A stretch of DNA of 64,000 bases from Hortaea werneckii (GCA_037044905.1 JBAOKB010000061.1:496001-560000), one strand, 5' to 3'. Counted from the first letter of the stretch, positions 1-10,829 are shown. Translations and numbers: made by a program. Notes: generated by a model not told the origin, from the sequence alone.

Positions 1-506
1 CACGGCCCTCGTCGACGCTGCCCAAGACAAGTGCCGAGCCATCGGAGCAGCATTCCGCCGAGTCCGCTGGACAAAGCGGAATGCCTCGTCCTGGGGGCGG
101 TCCAGCTATCTGGGGCAACTGGCGCCAGGGCAGTATCGCCTCACCCTCTTCTACACCTCAGTCGGCTGGCTTGGACTGGGCAAATGCGGGGAAGAATAGA
201 GACGTCTCGTACCAGCGCAAGGACACTGGTATCAAGGTCCTCAAACCGAAGTCTGCGAGTCGAACCGTTTCAACGTCCTCCACTGCAGCCTCGGCAGCGC
301 CGAGTCCTGCAGATGGCAAGAGCCGCTTCTTCGACGAAGGTCGACGGCGTAGCGGCGTGGACGATCCCGCCGGTAAGCCTGCGCAGGGCGAGTTGAAGAA
401 GGAGAATCAGCCCACTTCGACCAATGCTGCTGCGCCTAAGACAAAGGCGAATCCCATAGGAGGCGCTTCGGCCTTTTCTTGGTTGAATTCTGGCGGTGGT
501 AAGTGA
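1..506 (+). CDS. 3' end of an unidentified low-complexity protein (partial)
   Basis: The frame is open from the left edge (first full codon at base 3) to a TGA ending at 506, so only the C-terminal ~167 residues are present. The sequence is rich in Ser, Pro, Gly, Ala and Lys, with no recognisable domain. It ends in a short hydrophobic/aromatic motif (AFSWLNSGGGK) that may be a linear binding motif. The composition suggests a disordered tail of a larger regulatory or trafficking protein. No function is proposed. Confidence 0.6.
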   Translation, partial: RPSSTLPKTSAEPSEQHSAESAGQSGMPRPGGGPAIWGNWRQGSIASPSSTPQSAGLDWANAGKNRDVSYQRKDTGIKVLKPKSASRTVSTSSTAASAAPSPADGKSRFFDEGRRRSGVDDPAGKPAQGELKKENQPTSTNAAAPKTKANPIGGASAFSWLNSGGGK

Positions 507-1314
507 GCAGAGGAGCGGCCAATGGAGAGAACTCCTGGGGTAAAGGGGAAAGCCCTGCTTTGCATGATTTCAGAATATCGATTGGAACCAAATCCAGTCC
601 CTGTGACCCTGAGTGTAACGTACTTTTTTCTTTTTTAAACATCCATCTTGGGAGCGATAGACTCTCTATAGACTGTTCAGTGCAAGCTGAGAGATTGGTG
701 CAGCTTTGGGCAGTTTCTTCATTGTGCCACTTGAATCTCACTATCCGTCTTACAATGTCTCTCGAACGTCCTCAGCTGTCATTCGCAAGCTCAGGCTCCT
801 TCCCTGCCACCACCAAGTGTTTGTATGTGGTAGTCGCTTTCCTGCCCCGCATTATGGACTTGTTCGGCCTTTCACAAGATACAATTCAGCTTACGTCTCT
901 TCGTCAGCATGGTCGCTTCCAAAGTCTCGCTGAGACGGTCTTACGGTCATGCAGGCAATCATGGACTTCCTCCACAGTTTATCGTCAGCGCGCAGTTAGT
1001 CAATTTTCAAAAATCGGGGCCCTCGACCGGCAGAATCGAAGTGTCTCCGCGCGAAAGAGAGCGATGAAAAATTTGTACAAAAAGTCACAGGTATGTAAAT
1101 CAGGATCTGATTCAATTTCGGAAGTCTTACATGGCTGTAATCCGGCGGAGACAGCGTCCATTGGGTCCACTCTGCCTTATATGCCTTTTCCTGCTTCACG
1201 ATCTCGCTCCAGCGCTGTTTTGGCCCCGCTCGTCTCTTGAGCGTTCGTTCCACGTGGCGCATCTCGAAGCTTCCGGGCAGGGTTGCCAGCAACTACCGTA
1301 TAGGGCTCCACGTC
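507..1314. other. Convergent intergenic region
   Basis: This lies between two convergent genes. It contains overlapping short ORFs in several frames, none with recognisable protein features. I see only 3' flanking sequence. Confidence 0.5.
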
Positions 1315-2009
1315 CTATTGTCCTGTTAGTCGTTGATGCTTTGCAATGCCACTGATGAAATTCAAATTTTCGAAAGGACACACCTTTGTCACGACGCTCC
1401 CGGCCCCGACCGTGCATCCTCTACCGATCGTCACGCCAGGCAACACTGTCACATTGCCCCCAAACCAGCAATCCTCTCCAATGTGGATTTCAGCACCCAT
1501 CTCAGGCCCCTTGGTGCCATTTCTCACATCTGGATCCAGAGGATGCGTGCCGCTGAACAACGAGACGTTGGAACCAAATAGCGTCCGAGCACCTATGGTG
1601 ATCTTGGTGGTATCTAGCATAGTACAGTTGAAGTTGATGAAAACGTTCTGACCTAGCGTGACGTTGGTGCCATAATCAATATGGACCGGAGGCTCGACCC
1701 AGGCGTCTTCGGCAAAAAGCTCCTCGTCCTCTTCGTCGGTCGGCGCGGGGTCTGGCATGGGAGTCTTGTCACCGACGATGCTACGTGGCGGGTCAACCTA
1801 CCTGTTCTTGAAAGCGGTTGATCGGATGGGACAGGGGAGCGCATTTACTCTCGCCACATCTCCACTCGCTTGCGTCGAGAGACGTCCCCGGATGTGTTGT
1901 ATCGCTCGCATGCTTGTTGGCAACGACGGCGTTCAGCTATCAATTCCGGCGTGAATGCATAGTACAGTTCGCCACGCAAGGACCTGGCCTTGTTCTCTGA
2001 CATCGGCAT
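1315..2009 (-). CDS. Maltose/galactoside-type O-acetyltransferase (left-handed beta-helix), 2 exons
   Basis: Acetyl-CoA-dependent sugar O-acetyltransferase of the LacA/Maa/NodL family, probably cytosolic. Exon 1 (2009-1849) encodes the N-terminal Mac domain, starting MPMSENKARS. A 68-nt intron (1848-1781, donor GTAAAT) leads to exon 2 (1780-1315). The splice restores MWRDIVGDK, which matches the family. Exon 2 carries hexapeptide repeats of the trimeric beta-helix, including a catalytic-type His in FSGTHPLDP and the late turns VTIGRGCTVGAGSVV. Product 208 aa, normal for the family. The ATG at 2009 was chosen because the Mac domain starts directly after it; MSENK at 2003 is an alternative. It is divergent from the NSRP1-like gene. 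The natural substrate cannot be read from the sequence. Confidence 0.9.
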
Positions 2010-2230
2010 GGTGTTGACGGTTGGGGGCAGTATTATCTTTGCTAATGTCTCGAAACGCATGCAACTGCAAATGGTGAACCAAAGAGGCGTTGCGGCGTGC
2101 TGACGAGGAGCGAAGTGGTGGACATGAGGCTGACAGTGGATGCCGGCGTATTCTCGGCATTCGCTTGCACCTTCCTTTCTCGAGAGCTGGTTCAAGTTCA
2201 CAACCTCAAGCTTCAAATTCGCGCCCAACG
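2010..2230. promoter_or_regulatory. Shared divergent promoter, acetyltransferase / NSRP1-like gene
   Basis: A 221-bp gap separates two divergent start codons, so both core promoters must lie here. No clear TATA box is visible. Confidence 0.5.
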
Positions 2231-3427
2231 ATGTCCCTCAAGTACGGCCTGAACGTCAAGAAGCCTGCTGGTCCGCCAGCGCCGCGACGGCCTGTGTTCG
2301 ATGATGATGAAGACGAAGATAATCAGCCGTCCGTCCAACAGGATGCTGGAGAAGAAATCACTACGTTCGGCGGAGGCGGCGGCAGCGGCAGGTCGGCAGC
2401 CGCGCCCAATAGACCCAAAGGACCAGGGCGCGATGCTCCGCCGCCTCCAAGGAAGATGAAGGCATTAGAAGAGTCACGCGAAGATCTATCATCCGCAGCA
2501 GCATCCCGGCATCACATGAAGAAGGCAGAGGAGCTAGACCCGTCCATATTCGACTACGATTCTTTCCATGACGCGAAGACGACCGTCAGCGATGCGAAGA
2601 AGGAAGCTGCCAAACAAGATGCCATCGAAAGAAAGCCGAAGTATATCAACAACCTTTTAGATGCGGCCTCCCGGCGCAAGCAGGATCAGATGGTTGCGCG
2701 CGAGAAGTTGTTGCAAAAGGAACGAGAGGCCGAAGGTGACGAGTTTGCCGACAAGGAAAAGTTTGTCACTGGCGCCTACAAGCAACAACAAGAAGAGGCT
2801 CGCCGGCTGGAAGAAGAGGATAAGAAGAAGCAGGAAGAAGACGAAAAGCGCAAGCGGGCTATGGGTGGTGGTATGCAGAGCTTCTATCGGTCCATGATGG
2901 ACCAGACGGATCAGCAGCATAAGGAAGCCATGGAAGCAGCTGAAAAGATTAGCAAGGACGGTACTGGAAATGGCCCGGCAGAGAACGCCGAAAAGACAGA
3001 ACAGGCCAAGTCGGATGCCGACTTGGCGGCCGAGCTCAAGTCTAAGGGCGTCAACGTACACCTCAACGAAGAGGGCCAAGTGACCGACAAGCGGGAGCTG
3101 CTCACCGCAGGTCTCAACGTCGCACCCTCCGGTAAATCCGGTGACAAGCGCGGAGCCGAGCATTTACGAGCAGACCGTCAACGCAGTCAGCAATCGGCAT
3201 ATCAGAGGCGCGACGCCGGTGGTAGCCAGCAAGCTCAGCGTGAGCGGCAAAGCCGCATGATGGAGGAGCAGCTTGCCGCTCAAGCTAAGCGGGCACGAGA
3301 GGAGGAAGAAGAAGAGCGTGCGCGTCTAGAAAAGGCCGCCAAGTCGCAGAAGACTGAGAAGGATGTCGGCGACGCGAAGGCACGGTATCTTGCTCGCAAA
3401 GCTGCCAAAGAGCGCGGAGAAGGCTGA
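2231..3427 (+). CDS. NSRP1/CCDC55-like splicing regulator (DUF2040 coiled coil)
   Basis: Intronless, 398 aa. Begins MSLKYGLNVKK and has the hallmarks of the nuclear speckle splicing regulatory protein family: an acidic FDDDEDED segment near residue 25, then the conserved block DPSIFDYDSFHD followed by KPKYINNLL and a long charged helix with runs of Glu, Lys and Arg (residues ~120-240). The C-terminal third is a second charged, disordered, Arg/Glu-rich segment with a basic end. The family is nuclear and acts on pre-mRNA alternative splicing in animals; its role in fungi is poorly defined. The ATG at 2231 is preferred over an upstream in-frame codon because the conserved N-terminus starts there. 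Confidence 0.9.
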   Translation: MSLKYGLNVKKPAGPPAPRRPVFDDDEDEDNQPSVQQDAGEEITTFGGGGGSGRSAAAPNRPKGPGRDAPPPPRKMKALEESREDLSSAAASRHHMKKAEELDPSIFDYDSFHDAKTTVSDAKKEAAKQDAIERKPKYINNLLDAASRRKQDQMVAREKLLQKEREAEGDEFADKEKFVTGAYKQQQEEARRLEEEDKKKQEEDEKRKRAMGGGMQSFYRSMMDQTDQQHKEAMEAAEKISKDGTGNGPAENAEKTEQAKSDADLAAELKSKGVNVHLNEEGQVTDKRELLTAGLNVAPSGKSGDKRGAEHLRADRQRSQQSAYQRRDAGGSQQAQRERQSRMMEEQLAAQAKRAREEEEEERARLEKAAKSQKTEKDVGDAKARYLARKAAKERGEG

Positions 3428-4107
3428 GTACACATTGCGTTCTCGCGATCGCCGTATCATTGTATAACGAATGTACGATTACTGATTTGGTACGCTGACC
3501 TCTTTTTTGCTGTTCTGCGTGTGGCAGTCGGTACGGCAAGTCTGGTCTCTTTTTCTGAGTGATTTCTTTTGTCTTTTTGTGCCTTCCCACTCTATCATAT
3601 CGGGCTGCCAATCAGGACGGCGAGCTAGGCTTCTGCACCATGACCAGCTTGTATCAATACAACGCCCAAGATCAATTCCTTGCACTTATGCCTATCTGTC
3701 CGACGTGTCCAATCTGCGTGGACGCTGTTTGGCGTGGGACTTGTGCTGACATGCTCACGCTGGGGTAAAAACAAGCTTGATTTCCCGGCCACTGCTCCTG
3801 TTTACGTCGTGCTGATCGCGCATGATCTTCGTTGTTGCCGATTCCCCAATTGAGTTCACATCTTGGGGTAACTGAGCAGCTTCACCAGCAACCAGAATGG
3901 CTGCGACGGAGTAGCTTTCGGCAATACAGAGCGTTTCAAATTGGTTACAACAAGTACTACACGCCAGCACTCTTGCCCACATGCACTATTCACCACGTAC
4001 TGTTTCACCCGCCGGGTTTGACTCACAAGCATGCAAGCACCCGCACATTCGCACAGAATACGTTCATCAGTAGAATGCTGGACTAGAAGCGTTTCCTCCT
4101 GTATAAT
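3428..4107. other. Convergent intergenic region
   Basis: 3' flanks of the NSRP1-like gene and the amidohydrolase gene. T-rich stretches around 3500-3590 are compatible with 3' UTR. No supported gene. Confidence 0.5.
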
Positions 4108-5592
4108 TCAGGGGCCAAGAGCCTTCTCAAAATTTCCCTCAAACAGAGATCTCTTCTCCGCCGGATCCAAGGAGCTGGCATTCTGGATAGCAGCAATCTC
4201 GTAAGCGTACGAGAAGGGCGGAGCGTACGGAAAATCCTGCGGAAACCAATCAGCATCGTTTCCCTGGGCACAAACCCAAAGAAGCATCCTTTCCTTACCG
4301 AGCCGTAAAGCAACTGGGAAGAAGGTACACCATAGCCAAGCAGACCCAACACTTGATGAGGAAAAACGGGGCCTGCTGCATCCCACCAGATCCTGGAGTG
4401 CGTTCAGTACAAGGCAATGGAAGCCGTCCGGCATGATTCTCGTGCATATACATGACTCACCGAGTACTATACGCAGCTTTGCTAAGCGCAATGACGTCTG
4501 CGCTCTGGGAAGTAATGAAACGATCTTCAATACTCGGAAACGCACCGCCAGCGTGCGGGACGATCCAATGGAGATGCGTGAAGTTCGCTATCGTCCGCGA
4601 GATGGTCAGATCCATGAAAGCACGGGCTGTTTCAAAATATAACTCGACCAGACCTGCAGGGCACGGTGCTTGAAGATTTAATGGAATGTTAGCGTTGCTG
4701 CGTCTCCTTTCGTCTGCCAGAAACGCAAGTCACGGGTTTGTAGGTTTACATACTGGGATTTGCGTCGATCAAGCTTCCGTTTCGCTGTATGCAGACAGGG
4801 AGCGTTAGGGTGCACGAAGATACTTCTGCGGCCCTCTGGGCTTTCGTCGAGGTATCGAAAGAATGGCGTAAATGAGGGGTTGCCGAGATAGTAACCCTCG
4901 TGATTCGAGAGCAAGCCCATGCCTACCGCGCCTAATATTCTCGTAGCGTACTTGGCTTCTGTGATGCTGCTCAGACCGTTCAGCGTGAGGACTCTTGGAA
5001 TGATCCGGGCTGACAAAGTACCTACGCAGCTTCAGTGTACGGCAAGGGTACCACGGCAAAGAATGAGAACTGCTTTGGCGCAACCTTTGCGAGCTTTTGA
5101 GGTAATGTGTTAGCTACTAAGGCATAAATCTTTGCTTGCTGAAAGGCAAGAAGCTCACCACGGCGAGATACTCATTCAGTAGCCTTGCTAGCGCTACAGA
5201 CTTCTCTTCCGAGCCTGGGAAGACAGTCGATCCAGGCGCAGAGATGGATAACAAGCTGTTGCGGATACTGTTGTTCGCCATGAACTCCAGATGTTTGTCA
5301 ATGCTCCATTCTGGCGTGGGCGACTGCGCTGTAAAAGGCACTGCAGCGCGGTACCAAGGCGGGACTACGTGGGCGTGAACATCGACTCTGCTTCCGTTTT
5401 GTACCTTTTCAGGGATCGGAAGATTACTCGCATGGACGTAGAGTTCTTCGATAGATGCCAGTGCTTCGAGGCGAAGGAGAGTGAGAATAAATTGATACCA
5501 TCTGATTGGGCTGCAGTGATGATTTGCTGAGTTGTATTGGCCGCGGTAGCATGCGTAAAGGACCCAAGGAAGGCGAGGAAGCAGATTCTCAT
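4108..5592 (-). CDS. Secreted ACMSD-like amidohydrolase (Amidohydro_2), 7 exons, one frameshift
   Basis: Metal-dependent decarboxylase/hydrolase of the 2-amino-3-carboxymuconate-semialdehyde decarboxylase-like family. Proposed exons: 5592-5499, 5445-5159, 5093-5026, 4966-4754, 4668-4461, 4392-4299, 4236-4108; introns are 53-85 nt and several have CTAAC-like branch points. A signal peptide (MRICFLAFLGS) suggests export. The metal ligands are visible: DVHAHVVPPWY (HxH), the His in IFVHPNAPC, HWIVPHAGG, and the Asp in SDFPYAPPF. Inside exon 4 the frame changes at the AAA run 4780-4782: upstream reads PNAPCLHTA, downstream the family motif NGSLIDANP appears one frame over. Removing one base restores the whole protein (~330 aa). 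The substrate is unknown; relatives act on aromatic or uracil-type carboxylates. Confidence 0.8.
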
Positions 5593-6352
5593 TTTTGAGC
5601 CTTGTTGTCTAGTTACGAAAGTATAAAGAAGTAGTTTGAGGAATTGCTCAAAAGCCGAGTAGTTTGATATCCTCCATCACACAGATCAATAGATCAATAG
5701 GTCTTCTCCAGTCTTTAGCCCTGTGGTCTTCCTGCAGCCGCACAGTCAGCAACCTGCCGCCAGGTAATGAAAGGTGCATAGTGGACCGATCAGGAAGGAG
5801 ATAGGTACAAACCATGCCTTGATGGACGACGGGTGCGCCAAACCTCTGCCGAATCAAATAAGCTCGCAGCTCTGCTTGATGGGAAACTGCACGCCCGTAT
5901 GCAAGCCACACAGTATATTTCCATTGGGATTTCAATTTGGAATTGATGATACCCGATATTGGAGTGAAGCTGCACCGCATGTCAAAATCTGCACACAGGA
6001 TACGGAGAAGAGGAGGCAGCCTATGGCCAGTCTCTTGCCATGCTTCAAACTTTCACCTGTCAGGATATATAATGAGAAATTCTGATGTATCAAAGTCAAA
6101 TACATTTCCAGCTCAGGCAAATTCTCCGTCCTGGGAAGAGCCAGCCCAGGGGTTTATACAGCCTTATTCGTCCCGCATGCATTCGCTTGACCCTTGCTCC
6201 CGGCCCATACCATCATTGTGGGCGATGCGGCGAGTGACAATCACTCAATGACTCCACAGCGCCTTCGCTAAATCACCCAAAAGAGAAAATCATAGTTAAA
6301 ACCTCACAAAAGACCAGAGATGAGGTCGATCCCAGCTCTTTGTCCCGACCAA
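5593..6352. other. Intergenic, no supported gene
   Basis: Upstream of the amidohydrolase and downstream of Ku70. A 110-codon minus-strand ORF (5648-5980) overlaps other short ORFs on both strands and has no recognisable features. I see nothing else. Confidence 0.4.
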
Positions 6353-8400
6353 TCAATCAACCTCCATCTTCGTCTCAAAATACCCCGTCACAGCATCAAC
6401 AAGGTCAGCCTTCTTCCCCACGGTCCTTAAGCCCCTTGGAACCCAACCAGCCTTTCAAATCCGCCACCGTCATCTTAGCCAGCGAATTCTTCTCATAATT
6501 CTTCCGAACCTGCTCATCCGTCACAGGCTCCTCATCATCCCGATCCTCACTCTTGATCTTCTTGGCCCCACCTCTGCCACCAGCACCGGGACCTCCTATC
6601 CCTGCATCCCCCTTCCCACTCCGCTTCACACCCCCACCACTGCCACTTGCAATCCCATTCCGGCCCTCAGAAACCTGCCAGGCCTTGAAAACTTCATCCA
6701 GCACGGCGCCCCATTCCACTACATACCCGCCCGCACGCTTATGGATCTGCCGCCAGCGCGGTAAGGTCTTATCCTCAGCCTTCTCGGGCAGATCCTCCTC
6801 CAACGCAAGGGCCTGCAGGATCCGGTAGAACCACTGCAGGCTGGGGTTCGGGTACTTCCGGGGATCGTAAACGGCCTTGGGAAGCTGCAGCTGCTGGATA
6901 ACTGTCCGCATAGCGTCGATGAGAGGGTCCGGGGCACGGATGGGGTTGGTTTCAGGTGGGTGTCGGATATCGTCTGCGAAGGGCAGGGTTTGACCCAGAG
7001 GCCCGGGGGCAGGATTTGATCTTCCTCGCCGTCGCTGCCGCGCATTTCCGAGCCGGGGATGATGGCTGCGAGGCTGGGGGAGGCGTTGCGGCGAGGGATG
7101 TACCAGGCAGACCCATTTTTTGGTCGGCAAGGAGTTTTTGGTGAAGGGCGGAGAAGACGCGGGTTGAGCCTACGTAGTCTTCTTCTGAAGGGTAGATGAA
7201 CGTGGAGGGGCGGAGGTTGGCCCAGATGGGGAGCTGAGTGAGCGGCTTGAAGCCGATTATACGGAGGACGGGGTCTCCGAAGTTTTTGATCTTGTTGAGT
7301 TCTTCCGGCGTGAAGGAGATGGTTTCGCCGCCGAATTTGTAGGCTTTGCGTACTTCCACTTTCTCCACGGTTCGCGCTGTGTCATCTGCGACTAATGTGC
7401 TGCTGCCAGTCGCGATCTGCGGCTGGTCACTGTCTGGTGGGAGGTAGATGTAGCTTGTGCGCTTAGGTTCTTGGCGATGAAGTACTATGTATCCTTTGAT
7501 GCTGATCTTCAGGCCTGGTCCAATTTCAAATGGTAAGTTGCTGAAGAGAGCTCTCCTGGGGCCGATCGCGATGCCACTGATGACAGAAGAGACTGCAACA
7601 AGCTGATTCCGTCCTTAGCGGTTGAGCTAGCAGGTTTTATGTCAGCTGTCAAAGGGGCTGGCGCATCCGGGTCAGATGGAGTTGAAGAGTAGACGATATC
7701 GTTGTAGAACCTCGAACGGTCGAAGACGTAATCTCGATCCGGATGAGAGATGGGAAAGAGCTCGATCGTGACCCTAAATCATACAAGTCCTTTGCACGCA
7801 CGGCAGCGCTATTCCTTGCGTCTCTGCTGTCCGCGTGCGGATAGTCGTTATCCGTCACCAGGAACAACCTTCGCGAGGAAAAGTTCGCGGCCCTGGTTGT
7901 GAAGATCTGATTCGCGCAAAAGAGGACATTGGCCATACTGACCTCCTCTTTGCTCGCCACTAGTAGCTCCTGCTGCTCCTCTTCATCTTCCACCAACGCC
8001 CGTAACCGTTTGACATCCGCCGCGGCCGGCACATCGAGGTCATTCAACAGGTAGCAGTGAGGATATTGCAACCCAGTCCTCCCTGTTTCTGCATCTGCTT
8101 CCTGAAACTTGCTTTTCTCGGTTCCGAACAACAAGATCCCCATCATATCGCTCGGATTACTTATGATTCGCTGCTGCATTAAAGCGTAGGCGCATTTCAG
8201 CGCAGCGATGGTGGGTGATAGCTTGTTGTCTGGGTTCTTGGAGTCCCCTCGGCTGGCGTTTTGAGCATGCTTTGGCTGACATCGATGGCGAATAGGACGG
8301 CATCTTTGGCCTGCTTATATCCAGACTCGTCGATCGCATCATCTTCCTCCTCCTCGTCGCCCTCATCGCCGCCGCCAGGGTATTTGCTCGGCTCCGACAT
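6353..8400 (-). CDS. KU70: Ku70, NHEJ DNA-end-binding subunit, broken by six single-base indels
   Basis: Ku70 binds double-strand ends with Ku80 and starts non-homologous end joining; it acts in the nucleus and at telomeres. It starts MSEPSKYPGG at 8400. The vWA domain shows AVLFAIDVSQSML, MMGILLFGTEKSKF and FLVTDNDYPHAD. The beta-barrel follows with RKAYKFGGETISFTPEEL, then LPFADDIRHPP. The C-terminal SAP domain reads LKGWLGSKGLK and ends at a TGA at 6353. The frame breaks at 8245-8248, 7772-7774, 7558-7561, ~7106-7110 and 6986-6988 (one base short each) and at 6425-6426 (one extra). With these six corrections the span is 2052 nt, an intact intronless 683-aa Ku70. No in-frame stop or lost motif was seen apart from the shifts. 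It lies downstream of the LOA1-like gene on the same strand. Confidence 0.88.
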
Positions 8401-8903
8401 GACTGTGGTACGCTCTCGGTTTCTTCTTGTGTGTATCCTGCGTCTGCAGATCGTAGGTCTGAGCCGCAAACACTGCAAGGTTGTATCGCATGGTCGTCAG
8501 TATGCTCGAGAGTTACAAGATTCCGTTCGCTGCAGGCAGGTGCAGGCAGCCGACTGAGGTGACGCGAAACTGACGCGTGTGCCTGAGGCTTGACATCATG
8601 CAGCTCTCGGAGAGCACCAGCAAGCTATGTACCTATACCTAGGTATGTACCTCTAATGATGCTTATCACTTTCGTACCGCCTGTTCAGGCCAATGTACCG
8701 CAAGAGAAACCCTCCCGGCATTTGAAGTTAATACCAACATCTTCTGCGGTATAAGGTTATGAGATATGCAAGACACAGGCACTAGCAACGTTGTTACCCG
8801 TCCACGTGAATAATTCACTGCACGGGACAAAGGCCTATTTGATCAGAGAGTGCAATTCATCGCCTAGACACTATCGACTACTTATCTCCTCCCACTCCGT
8901 TCC
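8401..8903. other. Ku70 upstream / LOA1-like 3' flank
   Basis: About 500 bp between tandem minus-strand genes. It holds the Ku70 promoter. A short direct repeat of a 'acctatacctaggtatgtacct' kind, split over 8631-8652, gives a small palindrome-like element; nothing else stands out. Confidence 0.4.
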
Positions 8904-10103
8904 CTAGCCCCCTTTGCGCCGTTCCAAGCCTGTATGAATCGCTCCTTTCTCTTCAACTCCCAAATCGACTCTCTTTACCCGTCCCAGTCTCGCCAGATCA
9001 TCTGCTACCGCATCCAAAAGCTTCTGTTCCACAGGTGAAACTTCAGCCCGGGTGTCGCCGCGACCTTCCATCGGATCGTCTGCCTCCTCATGTCGGGGCG
9101 GAGACCGCTGGAGGGTATCGAAAAAGTTGCTTTCGAAACCGCCACCGCGTCCGGATCGGGAACTGGTGGGCCGTTCTTGACCTCCGCGCGCAGTCGTCTG
9201 CGAAGTGCTGTCGCCGTCCACGGCCTTGGTGTGCATAGACTTTGTGTGCGGTGCGCCGATGCGGACCCGTATGGTGTGGTTCTGGCTACTGTTCAGTCGC
9301 CAAATAAACCGAAGCACTTCCATCCAGCCCGGGATCGGAGTCACAATGTCCTGAGGAGTGTACCTGATACTCATGGGATAGATTTTTGTGTGTGGCGCGG
9401 CGGATGTGAGTGAGGAAGGGACGAGCCTGAGGATGCCACGGCCGTTGGAGGTGGTGCCTTCGGGGAAGACGACAATGATCCGTTTAGGGTTTTTGGCGAG
9501 CAGGTCAGAGAGCGGGACGATATCTCGTGGGCCAGAGAGTAGTTCGAGAGGATTCTGAACGCCAACGCTGGCTGCCAGAGCGGTCTCTTGGCTTACCACC
9601 CGAACTCCTTTCTTGCTGCCTTCCTCGCCAGCATGGCTGAGAGTGAAGATCGGATCGAAGATCGCAGCTAGGTACAAGACATCCAGGGGACTGGTCCAGC
9701 TCGCGCTCACGACTGTGCCAGGTTGAGGGAGCGCGCGGCGAGATCCACCGAATCTACCTACGCTGCCGCGGCGGACGCCGTCGATCTGGAGGTCTACCCA
9801 CCAGACGCCTGGAATTCCGAGAAGACACCACTGGTTTGCTTTGCGTAGACCGGAACCTGCAGGGATGTGGGAGATGATGGTGAGCCAGATGAACCAGGCA
9901 AAGGCTACAAGGGGCACGCGGATGCTGAAGAGAAGGAGGTGCCAGGGAAGCCAGAGAGGGGAAGTTGGTGGCGGTGCGATGGGGAGGAATGGGGCAATGC
10001 CGGAGCCTTGAGTAGTGTTAGTACCATCTCTGCTCGATGTAAGGATTAAGACGTGATCGGAATGGCATTTACCTCTGTCGCGATATTGTCCGTAACGCTC
10101 CAT
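8904..10103 (-). CDS. LOA1/VPS66-like lysophospholipid acyltransferase, 2 exons
   Basis: Membrane acyltransferase of the PlsC/LPLAT family, closest in layout to yeast Loa1/Vps66 (oleoyl-CoA-dependent lysophosphatidate acyltransferase, ER and lipid droplets). Exon 1 is 31 nt (10103-10073). A 66-nt intron (10072-10007) has a perfect TACTAAC branch point and rejoins RDRGSGIAPFLPI. Exon 2 is 10006-8904; product 377 aa. A hydrophobic stretch (residues ~25-65) anchors it. Motif III is FPEGTTSNGRGIL. Motif I reads SASWTSPLDVLY: the catalytic His of the usual HX4D is Trp, with the Asp kept, as far as I know a feature of this subfamily. The C-terminal ~90 residues are polar and disordered. Divergent from the kinesin gene. 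Confidence 0.85.
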   Translation of the reverse strand: MERYGQYRDRGKCHSDHVLILTSSRDGTNTTQGSGIAPFLPIAPPPTSPLWLPWHLLLFSIRVPLVAFAWFIWLTIISHIPAGSGLRKANQWCLLGIPGVWWVDLQIDGVRRGSVGRFGGSRRALPQPGTVVSASWTSPLDVLYLAAIFDPIFTLSHAGEEGSKKGVRVVSQETALAASVGVQNPLELLSGPRDIVPLSDLLAKNPKRIIVVFPEGTTSNGRGILRLVPSSLTSAAPHTKIYPMSIRYTPQDIVTPIPGWMEVLRFIWRLNSSQNHTIRVRIGAPHTKSMHTKAVDGDSTSQTTARGGQERPTSSRSGRGGGFESNFFDTLQRSPPRHEEADDPMEGRGDTRAEVSPVEQKLLDAVADDLARLGRVKRVDLGVEEKGAIHTGLERRKGG

Positions 10104-10596
10104 GGTTGGTCGTGGTGGTGGTCTGGTGGGTTTGCTAGGATGTCGTCGGGCACATAGCAAAGTTTTGACATGTGAAGATGGGACTTGGTGAGAGTTGGTT
10201 CCTTGCTCTGCCTGTCTATGTAAGATAGCCTACCCGCGCAGACGGCGCGAAGGAATCTGAAGCTAGTGCATAGCCGGTCTGAGCTTCTGGTCGGTATTGG
10301 TGGCTTCGGAAGAGGAGAGGAAATTGACGGTGAGATGGTGCAAAGTGGCAGAAAGCGTTGGTGTTGTGCATGTGAAAGCCGCACCGGCGACCTAATGACG
10401 CCAGGGTGTGCACAGACCATACCTCGCGCCATAAGCTGGTAAAGCAGCGGTTGGATGGGGTTTAGTCCCGGCTGCAGTTAGCCGAGTGCGGTGCGTGTGA
10501 GGTGCAAAGCTGAAGACGAGCCACGACCTTTGACACGGGGGCTTTTGTTTACGGTCGGGGCTAAACAGCGTTGCTATCCGACTCTCTCGGCAGTGG

Positions 10597-10615
10597 AGGA
10601 GAGAGAGAGAGAGAT
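10597..10615. repeat. (GA)n microsatellite
   Basis: Dinucleotide GA tract in the kinesin/LOA1-like divergent promoter. Confidence 0.8.
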
Positions 10616-10671
10616 TGGAGAGATGCAGATCCAGCAGCAATACTACGACTGTCCCATTGCCAACGCTCTGT

Positions 10672-10715
10672 CCACCACCACCTCCACCACCACCACCACC
10701 GCCGCCGCCACCATC
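10672..10715. repeat. Imperfect (CCA/CCG)n microsatellite
   Basis: Trinucleotide repeat of CCA with CCT and CCG variants, non-coding, in the divergent promoter. Confidence 0.8.
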
Positions 10716-10810
10716 GCGCGTGCTTGCTTGTCTGCTTATTCCTTCGCACACCCTCCCGACCGGACAGCGGTGTGATGCATGGCGATTCATCAGTCAATTA
10801 ATAGGTGTTT

Positions 10811-10829
10811 GTTGATTGATTGATTGATC
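10811..10829. repeat. (GATT)n tetranucleotide repeat
   Basis: Four tandem GATT-type units about 85 bp upstream of the kinesin ATG, probably in its 5' UTR or core promoter. Confidence 0.8.

Noticed and set aside
5648..5980. 110-codon minus ORF
   Set aside because: No domain, and comparable ORFs overlap it on the other strand.
10491..10815. Poly-His/Pro/Thr ORFs over a trinucleotide repeat
   Set aside because: They exist in all frames of the (CCA/CCG)n tract in a divergent promoter; no protein evidence.
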